NCBI GenBank assembly: GCA_017410455.1
Contig: JAFQQT010000072.1
Span: forward strand, 1-64,000
DNA length: 64,000 nt
Source of the DNA: Clostridia bacterium
Lineage (GTDB): Bacteria > Bacillota > Clostridia > Christensenellales > Aristaeellaceae
Reading direction: 5' to 3'
Under the pieces are notes generated by a model. That model was not told the origin of the DNA, ran no database searches, and saw nothing but the letters and a program-made list of their open reading frames with translations. Each line of letters starts with the position of its first letter. Position 1 is the stretch's first letter. Shown piece by piece: positions 9,311 through 17,196 of this stretch. Made by a program: the position numbers and the translations under genes.

Positions 9311-10075
9311 ATGACGATGCACAACGGACACCGCCAGCGCATGCGCGAGCGCTTCCGCAAGGAGGGCCTGGAGGGTTTCGCGCCCCACGAGGTGCTGGAG
9401 CTGCTGCTCTACTACGCCCGCGCCCGGGGCGACGTCAACCCGCTGGCGCACCAGCTGCTGGACACCTTCGGCTCACTGAAGGGGGTGCTGGAGGCCGGGC
9501 AGGAACAGCTCCTGCGCGTCAAGGGCGTGGGCGAGGAAACCGCCGCCCTGCTGGGGCTGATGCTGCCCCTCTTCCGGCGCTATCAGGAGGAGCTGTGCTC
9601 CCAGCGAACCAGCCTGCGCAACTGCGCCGCCGCCGAGCAGTACTGCAAGGCGCTGATGGCCGGCCTGCGCCACGAGCGGCTGTATCTGCTGAGCATCTCC
9701 ACCTCGCGCATGCTGGTGGGCACCCGCGCCATCGGCGAGGGCGTGCTCAACGAGGTTCCGGCATACCCCCGCCGTGTTGTGGAAGCCGCGCTGAATCACA
9801 ATGCCTATGGTATCATCCTGTGCCATAACCATCCCGGCGGCTACGCAGAGCCTTCCAGCGCTGATCTGGCCATGACCGAGCAGATCGAAGCCCTGATGAG
9901 CCACCTGGGCATGCGCCTGGTGGATCACATCATCGTTTCCGGCAACACCACCTACAGCATGAGCCAGCACGGCCATCTAAAGAACACCGGTGTGTGCAAA
10001 ACGAAGGACGGCGTCGTCTGCCGCGAGGATGAACAGGAGTACATCTGGCTGGACGAAGGAGAATCTGACCGATGA
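9311..10075 (+). CDS. radC: RadC-family JAB1/MPN-domain protein
   Basis: This 254-residue RadC protein has an N-terminal helix-hairpin-helix (LLRVKGVGEETAALLGL, about 57-73) and a C-terminal JAB/MPN domain with the zinc motif CHNHPGGYAEPSSADLA (H-x-H...S..D), so the metal centre looks intact. RadC is a widely conserved accessory DNA protein of unsettled role. The start at 9311 has AGGA 6 bp upstream; a longer in-frame extension runs back through the upstream gene and is not used. The C-terminal tail (about 225-254) is acidic and extra. The TGA overlaps the next ATG (ATGA). Confidence 0.9.
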   Translation: MTMHNGHRQRMRERFRKEGLEGFAPHEVLELLLYYARARGDVNPLAHQLLDTFGSLKGVLEAGQEQLLRVKGVGEETAALLGLMLPLFRRYQEELCSQRTSLRNCAAAEQYCKALMAGLRHERLYLLSISTSRMLVGTRAIGEGVLNEVPAYPRRVVEAALNHNAYGIILCHNHPGGYAEPSSADLAMTEQIEALMSHLGMRLVDHIIVSGNTTYSMSQHGHLKNTGVCKTKDGVVCREDEQEYIWLDEGESDR

Positions 10076-10692
10076 AGAAGCTGTTGGGAGGACTGCGGCG
10101 CATGCTGTGCGTACTGCTGGTGCTGATGCTCCTGGGCGCCGCGTTCTATCTGGGCGTGGTGGCCATGGTCTGCTACCGGGAGACCCATCTGCCGCCGGTG
10201 GAGGATTATGACGCGCTGATCGTGCTGGGCGCACAGGTGAAGCCGGACGGCACGCTGTCGCTGCAGCTGCAGTGGCGGCTGGACGCAGCGGTGGAGGCCT
10301 GGCAGGCTCACCCCTGCTGGGTCGTGACCTGCGGCGCGCGCGGCAGCAACGAGCCCATCGAGGAAGCCTACGCCATGCGGGATTACCTCATCGCCCAGGG
10401 CGTCCCCGCCGAGTGGATCCTGACCGATCCCGCCTCCTACAACACGCGGCAGAACATCGCCAACGCCATCGACCTGCTGGCGGACAAGGACGTGCAGCGG
10501 GTGGCCGTGGTCACCAGCGACTATCACGTCCCCCGGGCGATGGCCATCGCGGAGGACGCCGGACTGGAAGCCTGCGGCATCCCCGCGCCGACGAAGCTGG
10601 GCATGCGCTTCTGGCTGAAGAATCACGGCCGGGAGGGCCTGGCCTGGATCAAATACTGGGCGCAGAAATATCTGCATTTGCCCCTGGAGTGA
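10072..10692 (+). CDS. DUF218 (SanA/ElyC-like) family membrane protein
   Basis: This 206-residue DUF218 protein has one N-terminal membrane helix (about 10-32, LCVLLVLMLLGAAFYLGVVA) that places the domain outside the membrane. Family motifs are IVLGAQVKPDG, TCGARGSNEPIEEA, YNTRQNIANAI and VTSDYHVPRAMAIAEDAG. Relatives such as SanA/ElyC act in peptidoglycan or envelope integrity; the activity is unknown. It is coupled to radC by a 4-bp overlap and followed 5 bp later by rsmG. It is the second DUF218 gene in this operon. Confidence 0.85.
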   Translation: MKKLLGGLRRMLCVLLVLMLLGAAFYLGVVAMVCYRETHLPPVEDYDALIVLGAQVKPDGTLSLQLQWRLDAAVEAWQAHPCWVVTCGARGSNEPIEEAYAMRDYLIAQGVPAEWILTDPASYNTRQNIANAIDLLADKDVQRVAVVTSDYHVPRAMAIAEDAGLEACGIPAPTKLGMRFWLKNHGREGLAWIKYWAQKYLHLPLE

Positions 10693-10697
10693 CCGAT

Positions 10698-11432
10698 ATG
10701 ACAGAGATGGAACTTTCCGCCTGGCTGACGGCCTGCGGTATCCCCCACGATGCGTCCCTGCCCGGCAAGCTGCTGCGCTACCACGCCATGCTCCTTGACT
10801 GGAACACCCGCATGGACCTCACCGCCGTGACCGACGAGGCGGAGATGATCGACAAGCACTATGTGGACAGCCTGATTGCCCTGAGCGTGCCGGGGCTGAT
10901 CCCCGCCAGCGGGCGGCTGATCGACGTGGGCACCGGCGCAGGCTTTCCGGGCCTGCCCCTGGCGCTGGCCTGCCCCCAGCTGCAGGTGACGCTGATGGAC
11001 GCGCAGCAGAAGCGCCTGAACTTCCTGCAGGCCGTGATCGACGACCTGGGCGTGCGCAATGTGACGCTGGTGCACGCCCGCGCGGAGGACGGCGCGCAGT
11101 TCCCCCAGCACAGGGAGAAGTACGATGTGGCCGTGGCCCGCGCCGTGGCCTCCCTGGCGGTGCTGGCGGAGTATCTGCTGCCCTATGTGCGCGTGGGCGG
11201 CAAAGCCGTGTGCTGGAAGGGTCCCGCCCTGGCTGACGAGCTTCAGCAGGGTCGCCGCGCTGCACATCTGCTGGGCGGCCGCGTGGAAACGCCCATCAGC
11301 GTCGCCATCCCCGGCCGCGACTGGCAGCACACCCTCCTGCCGGTGAGCAAGATGGCAAAAACCGCTCGACAGTATCCCCGCAAAGCCGGCACGCCCGGCA
11401 AGTCCCCCCTGGGCCAAACCGCCAAAGGCTGA
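10698..11432 (+). CDS. rsmG: 16S rRNA (guanine527-N7)-methyltransferase RsmG
   Basis: This 244-residue SAM-dependent enzyme methylates G527 of 16S rRNA. The SAM-binding loop is DVGTGAGFPGLPLALA (about 76-91), with LMDAQQKRLNFL and VVARAVASLAVLAEYLLP typical of the GidB/RsmG family and the NTRMDLTAVTDEAEM segment near the start. The ATG at 10698 follows CTGGAG; the longer in-frame extension is only the shadow of the upstream gene. Downstream lies a ParB/Noc-like gene, an arrangement also known near the replication origin of Bacillus (gidB-noc). Confidence 0.95.
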   Translation: MTEMELSAWLTACGIPHDASLPGKLLRYHAMLLDWNTRMDLTAVTDEAEMIDKHYVDSLIALSVPGLIPASGRLIDVGTGAGFPGLPLALACPQLQVTLMDAQQKRLNFLQAVIDDLGVRNVTLVHARAEDGAQFPQHREKYDVAVARAVASLAVLAEYLLPYVRVGGKAVCWKGPALADELQQGRRAAHLLGGRVETPISVAIPGRDWQHTLLPVSKMAKTARQYPRKAGTPGKSPLGQTAKG

Positions 11433-11455
11433 CCAATTCCCGCCATAACCGCAAA

Positions 11456-11520
11456 AATCCCCCCCGCAAGCCGGGCAGATTCTGTCGAACGAATCTGCTT
11501 GCAGCTGGCGGGGGTTTTCT
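11456..11520 (+). terminator. Intrinsic terminator after rsmG
   Basis: A two-level hairpin is followed by TTTTCT. The outer arms CCCCCGC (11461-11467) and GCGGGGG enclose an inner stem GCAGATTC/GAATCTGC. Confidence 0.8.
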
Positions 11521-11527
11521 GTATATT
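11499..11527 (+). promoter_or_regulatory. Promoter of the ParB-like gene, nested in the rsmG terminator
   Basis: TTGCAG (11499-11504) and TATATT (11522-11527) with 17-bp spacing overlap the descending arm and T-run of the terminator. The leader to the start at 11576 is about 42 nt. Confidence 0.55.
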
Positions 11528-11575
11528 GGAAGCAGCGGGCGCGATGATGCTCTGCCCTGCAAAGGAGAATCAGCC

Positions 11576-12487
11576 ATGAGGTACTCGGAATCGCCAACCG
11601 TCCCCGCGCAGCCCCTGGGGGAAACGCTGCCGCTGGATCGCATCCGCCCCCGACCGACCCTGCGCAGCACGCAGGACTCCGCCACGCTGACCACCCTCGC
11701 GGAGTCCATCCGCCGCTTCGGGCTCCTGCGCCCCATCACGGTGCGGCGGCTCTGCCACGGGCGATATGTCGTCATCAGCGGCAACAGGCGGCTGATGGCC
11801 TGCCGGATGCTTGGCTGGGGATGCATCCCCGCCCACGTCCTGCGGGAGGACACGGCCTGGCAGCCGGCGGACAGCCTGCTGGATGCGTTGCGGCAGAAGC
11901 GGCTGCACTACCTGGAAGAGGCGGGAATTCTCAGCGCCCTGCACAGCCAGCACCGGATGCCCTGGGCGGATCTGGCGCAGCAGCTGCAGACAGACGCGCG
12001 GCAGCTGCAGACGCAGGCCGGTCTCGCCGCCCTGGAGGACGACGTGAAGGCGATGCTGCTGGAGGAAGGCGCGCCGATGCATGTGGCGCTGCCGCTCCTG
12101 CGCCTCCCGGCAGGCGAAAGCCGCACCCGCATCGCGCTGGCCATCGTCCGGCAAAGGCTCTCCGCACGGGACGCTGCGCTGCTGATCGCCGCCGAGCTGC
12201 GCAGCCCGGAACCTCACAAGGGTACATTTCAGGAGCGCAAAACCGAGGTATATAAATCGGATATTCCAGCCGCCGGCGAGGACGACCTCCCGCCCGCAAC
12301 CCGCAGGGTGATCCGCCTGATCCGCGACCACCGGCTGTACCTCAACGCCATCCGGGACATCGCCGGGCAGATGCAGCAGGCCGGATTCGCCGCAACCGTG
12401 GCCGAACGGCAGGTGCGCGGGCAGGTGGAGATGGTCATCCGCGTGCCCGCCCGGAAGCGGCGGATGGACCGCTATCAATCCATGTAG
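11576..12487 (+). CDS. ParB/Noc-like protein
   Basis: This 303-residue protein has a ParB N-terminal domain: DRIRPRP (the RPNP-type element), LAESIRRFGLLRPITVRR, and YVVISGNRRLMACRMLGW. A helical, helix-turn-helix-like middle follows (about 120-210), then a basic tail ending RKRRMDRYQSM. ParB and Noc are CTP-dependent DNA clamps, and the position directly after rsmG matches noc in Bacillus. The second CTP motif, normally GERRxRA, reads SGNRRLMA, so CTP binding may be altered. No parA partner is in the window. It ends convergently with the next gene, overlapping 13 bp. Called ParB-like rather than Noc because specificity is not visible. Confidence 0.75.
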   Translation: MRYSESPTVPAQPLGETLPLDRIRPRPTLRSTQDSATLTTLAESIRRFGLLRPITVRRLCHGRYVVISGNRRLMACRMLGWGCIPAHVLREDTAWQPADSLLDALRQKRLHYLEEAGILSALHSQHRMPWADLAQQLQTDARQLQTQAGLAALEDDVKAMLLEEGAPMHVALPLLRLPAGESRTRIALAIVRQRLSARDAALLIAAELRSPEPHKGTFQERKTEVYKSDIPAAGEDDLPPATRRVIRLIRDHRLYLNAIRDIAGQMQQAGFAATVAERQVRGQVEMVIRVPARKRRMDRYQSM

Positions 12488-13329
12488 CAGCGCAGCGTGG
12501 GCTCGATCCAGTAGTGATACGCAGGCCCGGGCGTTTCCAGGGCCTTCATGCGGCGATAGAGCGGCAGGCCATCGGCCACATCGTGCCACAGGTCGGTGAA
12601 GACCGTGTCATAGCCCTCTCCGGGCGCAACATCCGCCGCGTATTTGAAGGCATCAGCTTCAACAATGCGCAGATCCTGCTGCCGCGGGAAGTGCGGCAGG
12701 ATCAGCTCCCGGAACACACTGATCACCTGCGCGTTCTTTTCCACCACCGTGACGCTGCTGACCTCCGGCCGCAGCAGGCAATGGAAGGCGTAATACCCCA
12801 GCCCCAGGCCATAGGTGAGCACCTTCCCGCGGCTCTGGCGGACGACAGGCTGGATGGTGTTGATCTCATTGGGCGTGACGGTCATCCACACGCGCTCATC
12901 CTCGCGGATCGCCGGGAAGGAGAATTCGCCCATAAACCACCCCAGTTTCGGAAAGATGCGCCCTTCTCCGTCCTCGCGGAAATCATCCGTAACAAAGAGC
13001 TCCATGGGCTGCAGCGTTTCGCGCACCAGATCGATGCTGCCGCACCGCCCCTCCGCGGGCTGCACACGGCGCATATATTCATCAGCAAGGTATTTTTCGG
13101 GATTCTCCATGCGCACCATCTGCGGGAACCACTCTCGATAGAGCCGGGCGTCCTCCGCCAGGGCAGTATCCAGGCCGCAATGGGCGGCCAGCAGTGCCAT
13201 GTAGGCGTCGTTCAGGCCGATGCCGCACTCAGCTGCAAGGATCGTCACGTCCTCGTGGCCGATCGCCGTGGGCATGAAACACAGGTATTCGCTGATCATC
13301 CTCAGCACGCGCTCATTGGATTCATGCAT
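12475..13329 (-). CDS. Class I SAM-dependent methyltransferase-like protein
   Basis: This 284-residue protein has a predicted helical N-terminal ~150 residues and then a Rossmann methyltransferase core: VLTYGLGLGYYAFHCL (SAM loop), VTVVEKNAQVISVFRE (acidic post-strand residue), EADAFKYA and YDTVFTDLWHD. The core resembles spermidine-synthase-like methyltransferases. The substrate is unknown. ATG at 13329 is preferred (AGGTG 6 bp upstream) over an in-frame ATG at 13335 with no spacing. It lies 60 bp downstream of tRNA-Leu on the same strand with no clear terminator between, so it may be read from the tRNA promoter. Confidence 0.7.
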   Translation of the reverse strand: MHESNERVLRMISEYLCFMPTAIGHEDVTILAAECGIGLNDAYMALLAAHCGLDTALAEDARLYREWFPQMVRMENPEKYLADEYMRRVQPAEGRCGSIDLVRETLQPMELFVTDDFREDGEGRIFPKLGWFMGEFSFPAIREDERVWMTVTPNEINTIQPVVRQSRGKVLTYGLGLGYYAFHCLLRPEVSSVTVVEKNAQVISVFRELILPHFPRQQDLRIVEADAFKYAADVAPGEGYDTVFTDLWHDVADGLPLYRRMKALETPGPAYHYWIEPTLRCYMD

Positions 13330-13389
13330 GCTCATCACCTCAAATAAAAACAGGGTATTTATCGGGATTCCCGTATCATACCCTGACAT

Positions 13390-13467
13390 GCTGGTGGCGG
13401 GACTCGAACCCGCACGCCGGAGCAGGGGATTTTAAGTCCCCGGTGTCTGCCATTCCACCACACCAGC
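13390..13467 (-). tRNA. tRNA-Leu (anticodon UAA)
   Basis: The reverse strand folds as a tRNA. The 7-bp acceptor is GCTGGTG/CACCAGC, the anticodon arm GGGGA-CTTAAAA-TCCCC carries TAA, and the T arm is GCGGG-TTCGAGT-CCCGC. The variable region is only about 11 nt (TGCTCCGGCGT), short for a class II tRNA-Leu, giving 78 nt in total. The CCA end is not encoded. Confidence 0.93.
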
Positions 13468-13476
13468 GCGAAACAC

Positions 13477-13505
13477 ATTATACCACAATCAGCCGGATAC
13501 GTCAA
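13477..13505 (-). promoter_or_regulatory. Promoter of tRNA-Leu
   Basis: On the minus strand TTGACG (13505-13500) and a perfect TATAAT (13482-13477) are separated by 17 bp and end about 10 bp before the mature tRNA. Confidence 0.85.
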
Positions 13506-13536
13506 TGAGCACCATATCCTTCTCCCCTGCCCACGC

Positions 13537-13566
13537 AAAAGGCGGCATGACCGGAGCCATGCCGCC
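13537..13566 (-). terminator. Intrinsic terminator after serA
   Basis: A nine-bp stem GGCGGCATG/CATGCCGCC with a short loop is followed on the minus strand by TTTT, 18 bp past the serA stop. Confidence 0.85.
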
Positions 13567-13583
13567 TCATCAGGCGCGGGATA

Positions 13584-14753
13584 TCAACCGAAGGTGCGCA
13601 CGCGGAACACGCCGGGCAGACGGCGGATGTTGGCGATGGCCTGGGCACTGGGGAGCTCGGGCACGTCAACGACCGTCACGGCCATGTTCTTGCGGGACTT
13701 GTTGGTCAGGTTCACGATGTTCACGCCCTCAGCGGAGATGCAGGCGGTGATGGGTGCGATGGTGTTGGGCACGTTCTCGTGGATCACGAGGATACGCGCG
13801 CCCTCGGGCGGCGCCATGAGCACCTCGGGCAGATTCACGGAGTTGCGGATGGAGCCGAACTCCAGGTAATCGCGGATCTGCGCGGCAGCCATGGAGGCGC
13901 AGTTCTCTTCGGACTCGGGGGTGGAAGCGCCCAGATGCGGGATGGCGATGACCTTCTCCACGCCCAGCAGGTCGTCGGAGGGGAAGTCCACCACATAGGC
14001 GCTCAGCTGGCCGGACGCCAGCGCAGCCTTCACGGCCTCGTTGTCCACCAGCTCGTTGCGGCTGAAGTTCAGCAGCACCGCGCCAGGCTTCATCTTGGCG
14101 ATCACGTCCGCGTTGATCATGCCGCGGGTCTTGTCGTTGAGCGGCACGTGGATGGTCAGGTAGTCCGCCTGGGCATAGACCTCGGCATCGCTGCCCGCGT
14201 GCACGACCTTGTGGGACAGCGCCCACGCGTTATCCACGGAGATGTAGGGGTCATGGCCGACGACCTTCATGCCCAGGCCGTTGCAGGCGGCGTTGGCCAC
14301 GATGCGGCCGATGGCGCCCAGGCCCACCACGCCCAGGGTCTTGCCACGGATCTCCGGGCCCACGAACTGGCCCTTGCCCTTCTCCACCAGCTTGGGGACA
14401 TTGGCGCCCTCGCCCTTGAGGGTCTGCGCCCACTGCATGGCACCGTAGACGTTGCGGCTGCCCAGCAGCAGGCCGCAGATGACCAGCTCCGCCACGGCGT
14501 TGGCGTTGGCGCCGGGGGTGTTGAAGACGCAGATACCCTGCTGGGAGCAGCGGTCGATCGGGATGTTGTTCACGCCAGCGCCAGCGCGGGCGATGGCCAG
14601 CAGGTTCTCGCCAAACTCCATCTCATGCATGGCGGCGGAGCGCACCAGAATGCCATCCGGCACGGGCTCATCCTTGGCGACGGTGTAGGTCTCCGTGGGC
14701 AGCTGGGTATAGATGATATCGGAAATCGCATTGAGCGTCTGAATCTTGAACAT
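13584..14753 (-). CDS. serA: D-3-phosphoglycerate dehydrogenase
   Basis: This 389-residue NAD-dependent enzyme catalyses the first step of serine synthesis. The NAD-binding GLGAIGRIVANAAC motif, the substrate-binding and catalytic segments (LNFSRNELVDNEAVKAAL, HLGASTPESEENCA) and a C-terminal ACT domain (about 315-389, RILVIHENVPNTIAPIT) are present. It is the short form, without the intervening domain of long SerA. The ACT domain implies amino-acid feedback. The GGAGGG ribosome site is clear. It is cotranscribed after serC with a 78-bp gap and ends at a terminator. Confidence 0.95.
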   Translation of the reverse strand: MFKIQTLNAISDIIYTQLPTETYTVAKDEPVPDGILVRSAAMHEMEFGENLLAIARAGAGVNNIPIDRCSQQGICVFNTPGANANAVAELVICGLLLGSRNVYGAMQWAQTLKGEGANVPKLVEKGKGQFVGPEIRGKTLGVVGLGAIGRIVANAACNGLGMKVVGHDPYISVDNAWALSHKVVHAGSDAEVYAQADYLTIHVPLNDKTRGMINADVIAKMKPGAVLLNFSRNELVDNEAVKAALASGQLSAYVVDFPSDDLLGVEKVIAIPHLGASTPESEENCASMAAAQIRDYLEFGSIRNSVNLPEVLMAPPEGARILVIHENVPNTIAPITACISAEGVNIVNLTNKSRKNMAVTVVDVPELPSAQAIANIRRLPGVFRVRTFG

Positions 14754-14831
14754 GGCGTTTCCCTCCGTTATGTGGGTATAATCATCCGGCGGAGCAGGGC
14801 TCGCCTCCTCCGCCGGGGGATGAACGGGTGA

Positions 14832-15908
14832 TCAGGCGTTGTCAGCCTCAAACTGCTTCATGAAGGCCACCAGCTTCTTCACGCCTTCCTCGGGCATGGC
14901 GTTGTAGATGCTGGCGCGCATGCCGCCCACCGTGCGGTGGCCCTTCAGGTTCACCAGGCCCTGGGCAGCCGCCGCCTTGACGAAGGCCGCGTCCATATCC
15001 GCATCGCCGGTGACGAAGGTGACGTTCATCAGGCTCCGGAACTCCGCCTGCGCGGTGCCCTTGAAGAGCTTCGACTCGTCCAGGAAATCGTAGAGCAGCG
15101 CAGCCTTGCGCTTGTTGACCTCGTGGATGGCCTCGATGCCGCCGATGGACAGCAGCCACTCGAAGGTCAGGCCCGCCAGGTAGATGCCCCAGGTGTTGGG
15201 GGTGTTGTACATGCTGCCCTTGTCAGCCTGCACAGTCCAGTTCATCAGCTTGGGGCAGATCTTGCTGGCATTGCCCAGCAGGGACTTCTTCACGATCAGC
15301 ACGCACAGGCCGGAGGGGCCAATGTTCTTCTGCGCGCCGGCGTAGATCACGCCATACTTGCTCACGTCCATGGGCTCGGAGAGGATCATAGAGGACGCGT
15401 CGCAGACGATGGGGGCCTCCACCTCGGGCAGGGCGGTGTAGCGCGTGCCGTAGATGGTGTTGTTCTGGCAGATGTGGACATAGTCCGCACCGGGGGTGAA
15501 GGTCGCCTTGGACAGGTCCGGGATGTAGGTGTAGTTGTCCGGGCGGCTGGTGGCGACGATGTTGACCGTGCCGTAGCGCTTGGCTTCCTCGGCGGACAGG
15601 TGGGCGAAGTTGCCGGAGTCCACATAATCAGCCACGCCATTGACCATCAGGTTCAGCGGGATGGCGGAGAACTGCTCCGTCGCGCCACCCTGCAGGAACA
15701 GCACCTCATAATCATCGGGGATCTGCATCACCTTGCGCAGATTGGCCACCGTCTGGTCGAAGATATCGGTGTACATCTTGCTGCGGTGGGACATTTCCAT
15801 CACGGACATACCCGTGGTGCCGTAGCAGATCAGGTCGCGCTGCGCCTTTTCCAGCACAGGCTGCGCCAGCATGGAGGGACCGGGAGAGAAGTTGAATACG
15901 CGTTCCAT
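14832..15908 (-). CDS. serC: Phosphoserine aminotransferase
   Basis: This 358-residue PLP enzyme converts 3-phosphohydroxypyruvate to phosphoserine. Family landmarks are the start ERVFNFSPGPSMLAQPVLEK, the FLQGGATEQFSAIPLNLM phosphate-binding segment, the PLP-lysine region VIYAGAQKNIGPSGL, and the closing HRTVGGMRASIYNAMPEEGV. The ATG at 15908 has GGAGG 8 bp upstream, so the longer N-terminal frame is not used. It is the first gene of serC-serA. No serB-type phosphatase is adjacent. Confidence 0.95.
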   Translation of the reverse strand: MERVFNFSPGPSMLAQPVLEKAQRDLICYGTTGMSVMEMSHRSKMYTDIFDQTVANLRKVMQIPDDYEVLFLQGGATEQFSAIPLNLMVNGVADYVDSGNFAHLSAEEAKRYGTVNIVATSRPDNYTYIPDLSKATFTPGADYVHICQNNTIYGTRYTALPEVEAPIVCDASSMILSEPMDVSKYGVIYAGAQKNIGPSGLCVLIVKKSLLGNASKICPKLMNWTVQADKGSMYNTPNTWGIYLAGLTFEWLLSIGGIEAIHEVNKRKAALLYDFLDESKLFKGTAQAEFRSLMNVTFVTGDADMDAAFVKAAAAQGLVNLKGHRTVGGMRASIYNAMPEEGVKKLVAFMKQFEADNA

Positions 15909-16002
15909 CTGATAATCCTCCTTGATGATCCTGTTTGCAGGATGGTCATGCACACATGTGGGACACTTTTTGCCCGGCGGTCAATTTCTGTACCGCATCT
16001 AT

Positions 16003-16031
16003 AGTATGCACCATATCCGCAAAAATTGCAA
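16003..16031 (-). promoter_or_regulatory. Probable serC-serA promoter
   Basis: TTGCAA (16031-16026) and CATACT (16008-16003) are 17 bp apart on the minus strand. The ~90-nt leader has a small hairpin, ATCCTG-CAAA-CAGGAT, just before the ribosome site. No T-box or recognisable riboswitch was seen. The rest of 15909-16124 holds nothing I can assign. Confidence 0.45.
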
Positions 16032-16124
16032 GCGAAATACACAGGAAATACACGATCGGCGTCGAATCCTTCATTGCGTTCCATAAGCACGCAATCTGCA
16101 TTCGCTTTTCCCGCGAGCGCAACA

Positions 16125-16155
16125 AAAAACACCCCGCAGCGAACTGCAGGGGTGT
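16125..16155 (-). terminator. Intrinsic terminator after the zinc-ribbon gene
   Basis: ACACCCC-GCAG/CTGC-AGGGGTGT forms a strong hairpin with a CGAA-type loop; the minus-strand side ends in a run of six T. Confidence 0.85.
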
Positions 16156-16193
16156 GGATTGCTTGTCAGCGCATGTACACGCGTGCGTTACGC

Positions 16194-16487
16194 TCAGTAA
16201 CGGGCGGGACGGCGGGACTGGAAGCAGGTGGGGCAGTAGACGGGCTTGGAGCCGTTGGGCTGGAAGCGCAGCTGGAAGGAAGCGCCGCACTCGTCACACA
16301 CAGCGTCGAACAGGGGACGGTCATCACCGCTCTGGGCGCGCTTGCGGGCATTGCGGCAATCGCGGCAGCGGGCGGGCTTGTTGGTGAAGCCCTTCTCGGC
16401 GTAGAAAGCCTGCTCAGAGGCGGAGAACACGAACTCCTGGCCGCACTCACGGCAAGTAAGGGTCTCGTCCTGGTAATTCTCGTACAT
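16194..16487 (-). CDS. Small zinc-ribbon protein (zf-trcl type)
   Basis: This 97-residue protein has paired CxxC motifs: TCRECGQEF...CRDCRNARK in the first half and CDECGASF...YCPTCFQSRR in the second. It looks like two zinc ribbons, matching the probable-zinc-ribbon family common in Firmicutes. The EFVFSASEQAFYAEKGFTNK segment is the hallmark of this family. The function is unknown; a nucleic-acid or stress role is often assumed. GGAGG lies before the ATG. It is monocistronic, with its own extended -10 promoter and a terminator. Confidence 0.85.
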   Translation of the reverse strand: MYENYQDETLTCRECGQEFVFSASEQAFYAEKGFTNKPARCRDCRNARKRAQSGDDRPLFDAVCDECGASFQLRFQPNGSKPVYCPTCFQSRRPARY

Positions 16488-16620
16488 GATGGGGATCCTC
16501 CTCGAAAATGTGTCATCCCTACCGAAACCTGTGGGGTCAATGCTTCCAGCGGGGGTCTTGAGACACCTGAGGACGATTTTCCCTGTGATACTTGGTTGGG
16601 CTGCAGGAAAGATTATAGCA
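16488..16620 (-). promoter_or_regulatory. Promoter and ~118-nt leader of the zinc-ribbon gene
   Basis: A perfect TATAAT (16617-16612) with TG one base upstream forms an extended -10; the -35 is poor. The transcript would carry a long leader to 16488 containing several short complementary runs (for example GGAGGA near the ribosome site and CCTC upstream). I could not match it to a known riboswitch. From here to 16813 no gene is supported. Confidence 0.5.
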
Positions 16621-16813
16621 CGGATTCACGGAAAAGTACAGTACTTTCTGAAATTTATTTTTCGTCCCCAATCCTGCACATAGCAGGTGCAGCTTGTTCG
16701 CAGATTTTTTTGATAATAATTCCTATAGTCACCATCACCTCTTTTGCGCTGTGTATTTTTCGCAACAAATCAAGTACAATATTTATATCAACCAATATTC
16801 ACAGGAGGCTCAC

Positions 16814-17137
16814 ATGTACACGATTGATTACAAGGATCTCGGCAAGCGCGTGCGCGAGCTTCGCCGCACCCTCTCTCTGACGCAGGAAGAGCTCGCTGAA
16901 AAGTGCGGCATCTCCGCGTCCTTCCTCGGCCACATCGAGCGTGGCACCCGCGTGGCCAGCATCGAGACCCTCGTTTGCCTGTGCAACACGCTCAATGTCA
17001 ACCCCCAGTACCTCCTCAGCGCCAGCCTGAATACCTTCGATAACCACCTCCCCGAAGGCATCAGTGCTGAGACCCGTACGCGCCTGAGCGAGTTCCTCCG
17101 CCTGGCCCAGGATACCCTTTCCAATTGGAACGACTGA
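16814..17137 (+). CDS. XRE-family helix-turn-helix regulator
   Basis: This 107-residue DNA-binding protein has the HTH_3 pattern LGKRVRELRRTLSLTQEELAEKCGIS ASFLGHIERGTR (about 8-45, shown with a break). A short dimerisation-like tail rich in leucine follows. The start at 16814 is set by AGGAGG 8 bp upstream; 40 further in-frame codons upstream are AT-rich and lack a ribosome site. Targets are unknown. The nearest candidate is the 79-residue peptide gene that follows 115 bp later, or its own promoter. Confidence 0.85.
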   Translation: MYTIDYKDLGKRVRELRRTLSLTQEELAEKCGISASFLGHIERGTRVASIETLVCLCNTLNVNPQYLLSASLNTFDNHLPEGISAETRTRLSEFLRLAQDTLSNWND

Positions 17138-17170
17138 TCCATCAGGTGAAGTTTGTGTGAAAAGCACCGG

Positions 17171-17196
17171 TCAGGGCTTGCATCAGCCCTGATTTT
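17171..17196 (+). terminator. Intrinsic terminator after the XRE gene
   Basis: TCAGGGCT/AGCCCTGA is an eight-bp stem with a six-base loop, followed by TTTT. Confidence 0.75.

Noticed and set aside
1-12487. Replication origin near parE/parC, recR and rsmG/ParB-like genes
   Set aside because: No DnaA-box cluster, AT-rich unwinding element, dnaA or dnaN in the window; gene content alone is not enough.
15909-16031. T-box or SAM-type leader upstream of serC
   Set aside because: No T-box sequence or anti-terminator pair; only a small hairpin near the ribosome site.
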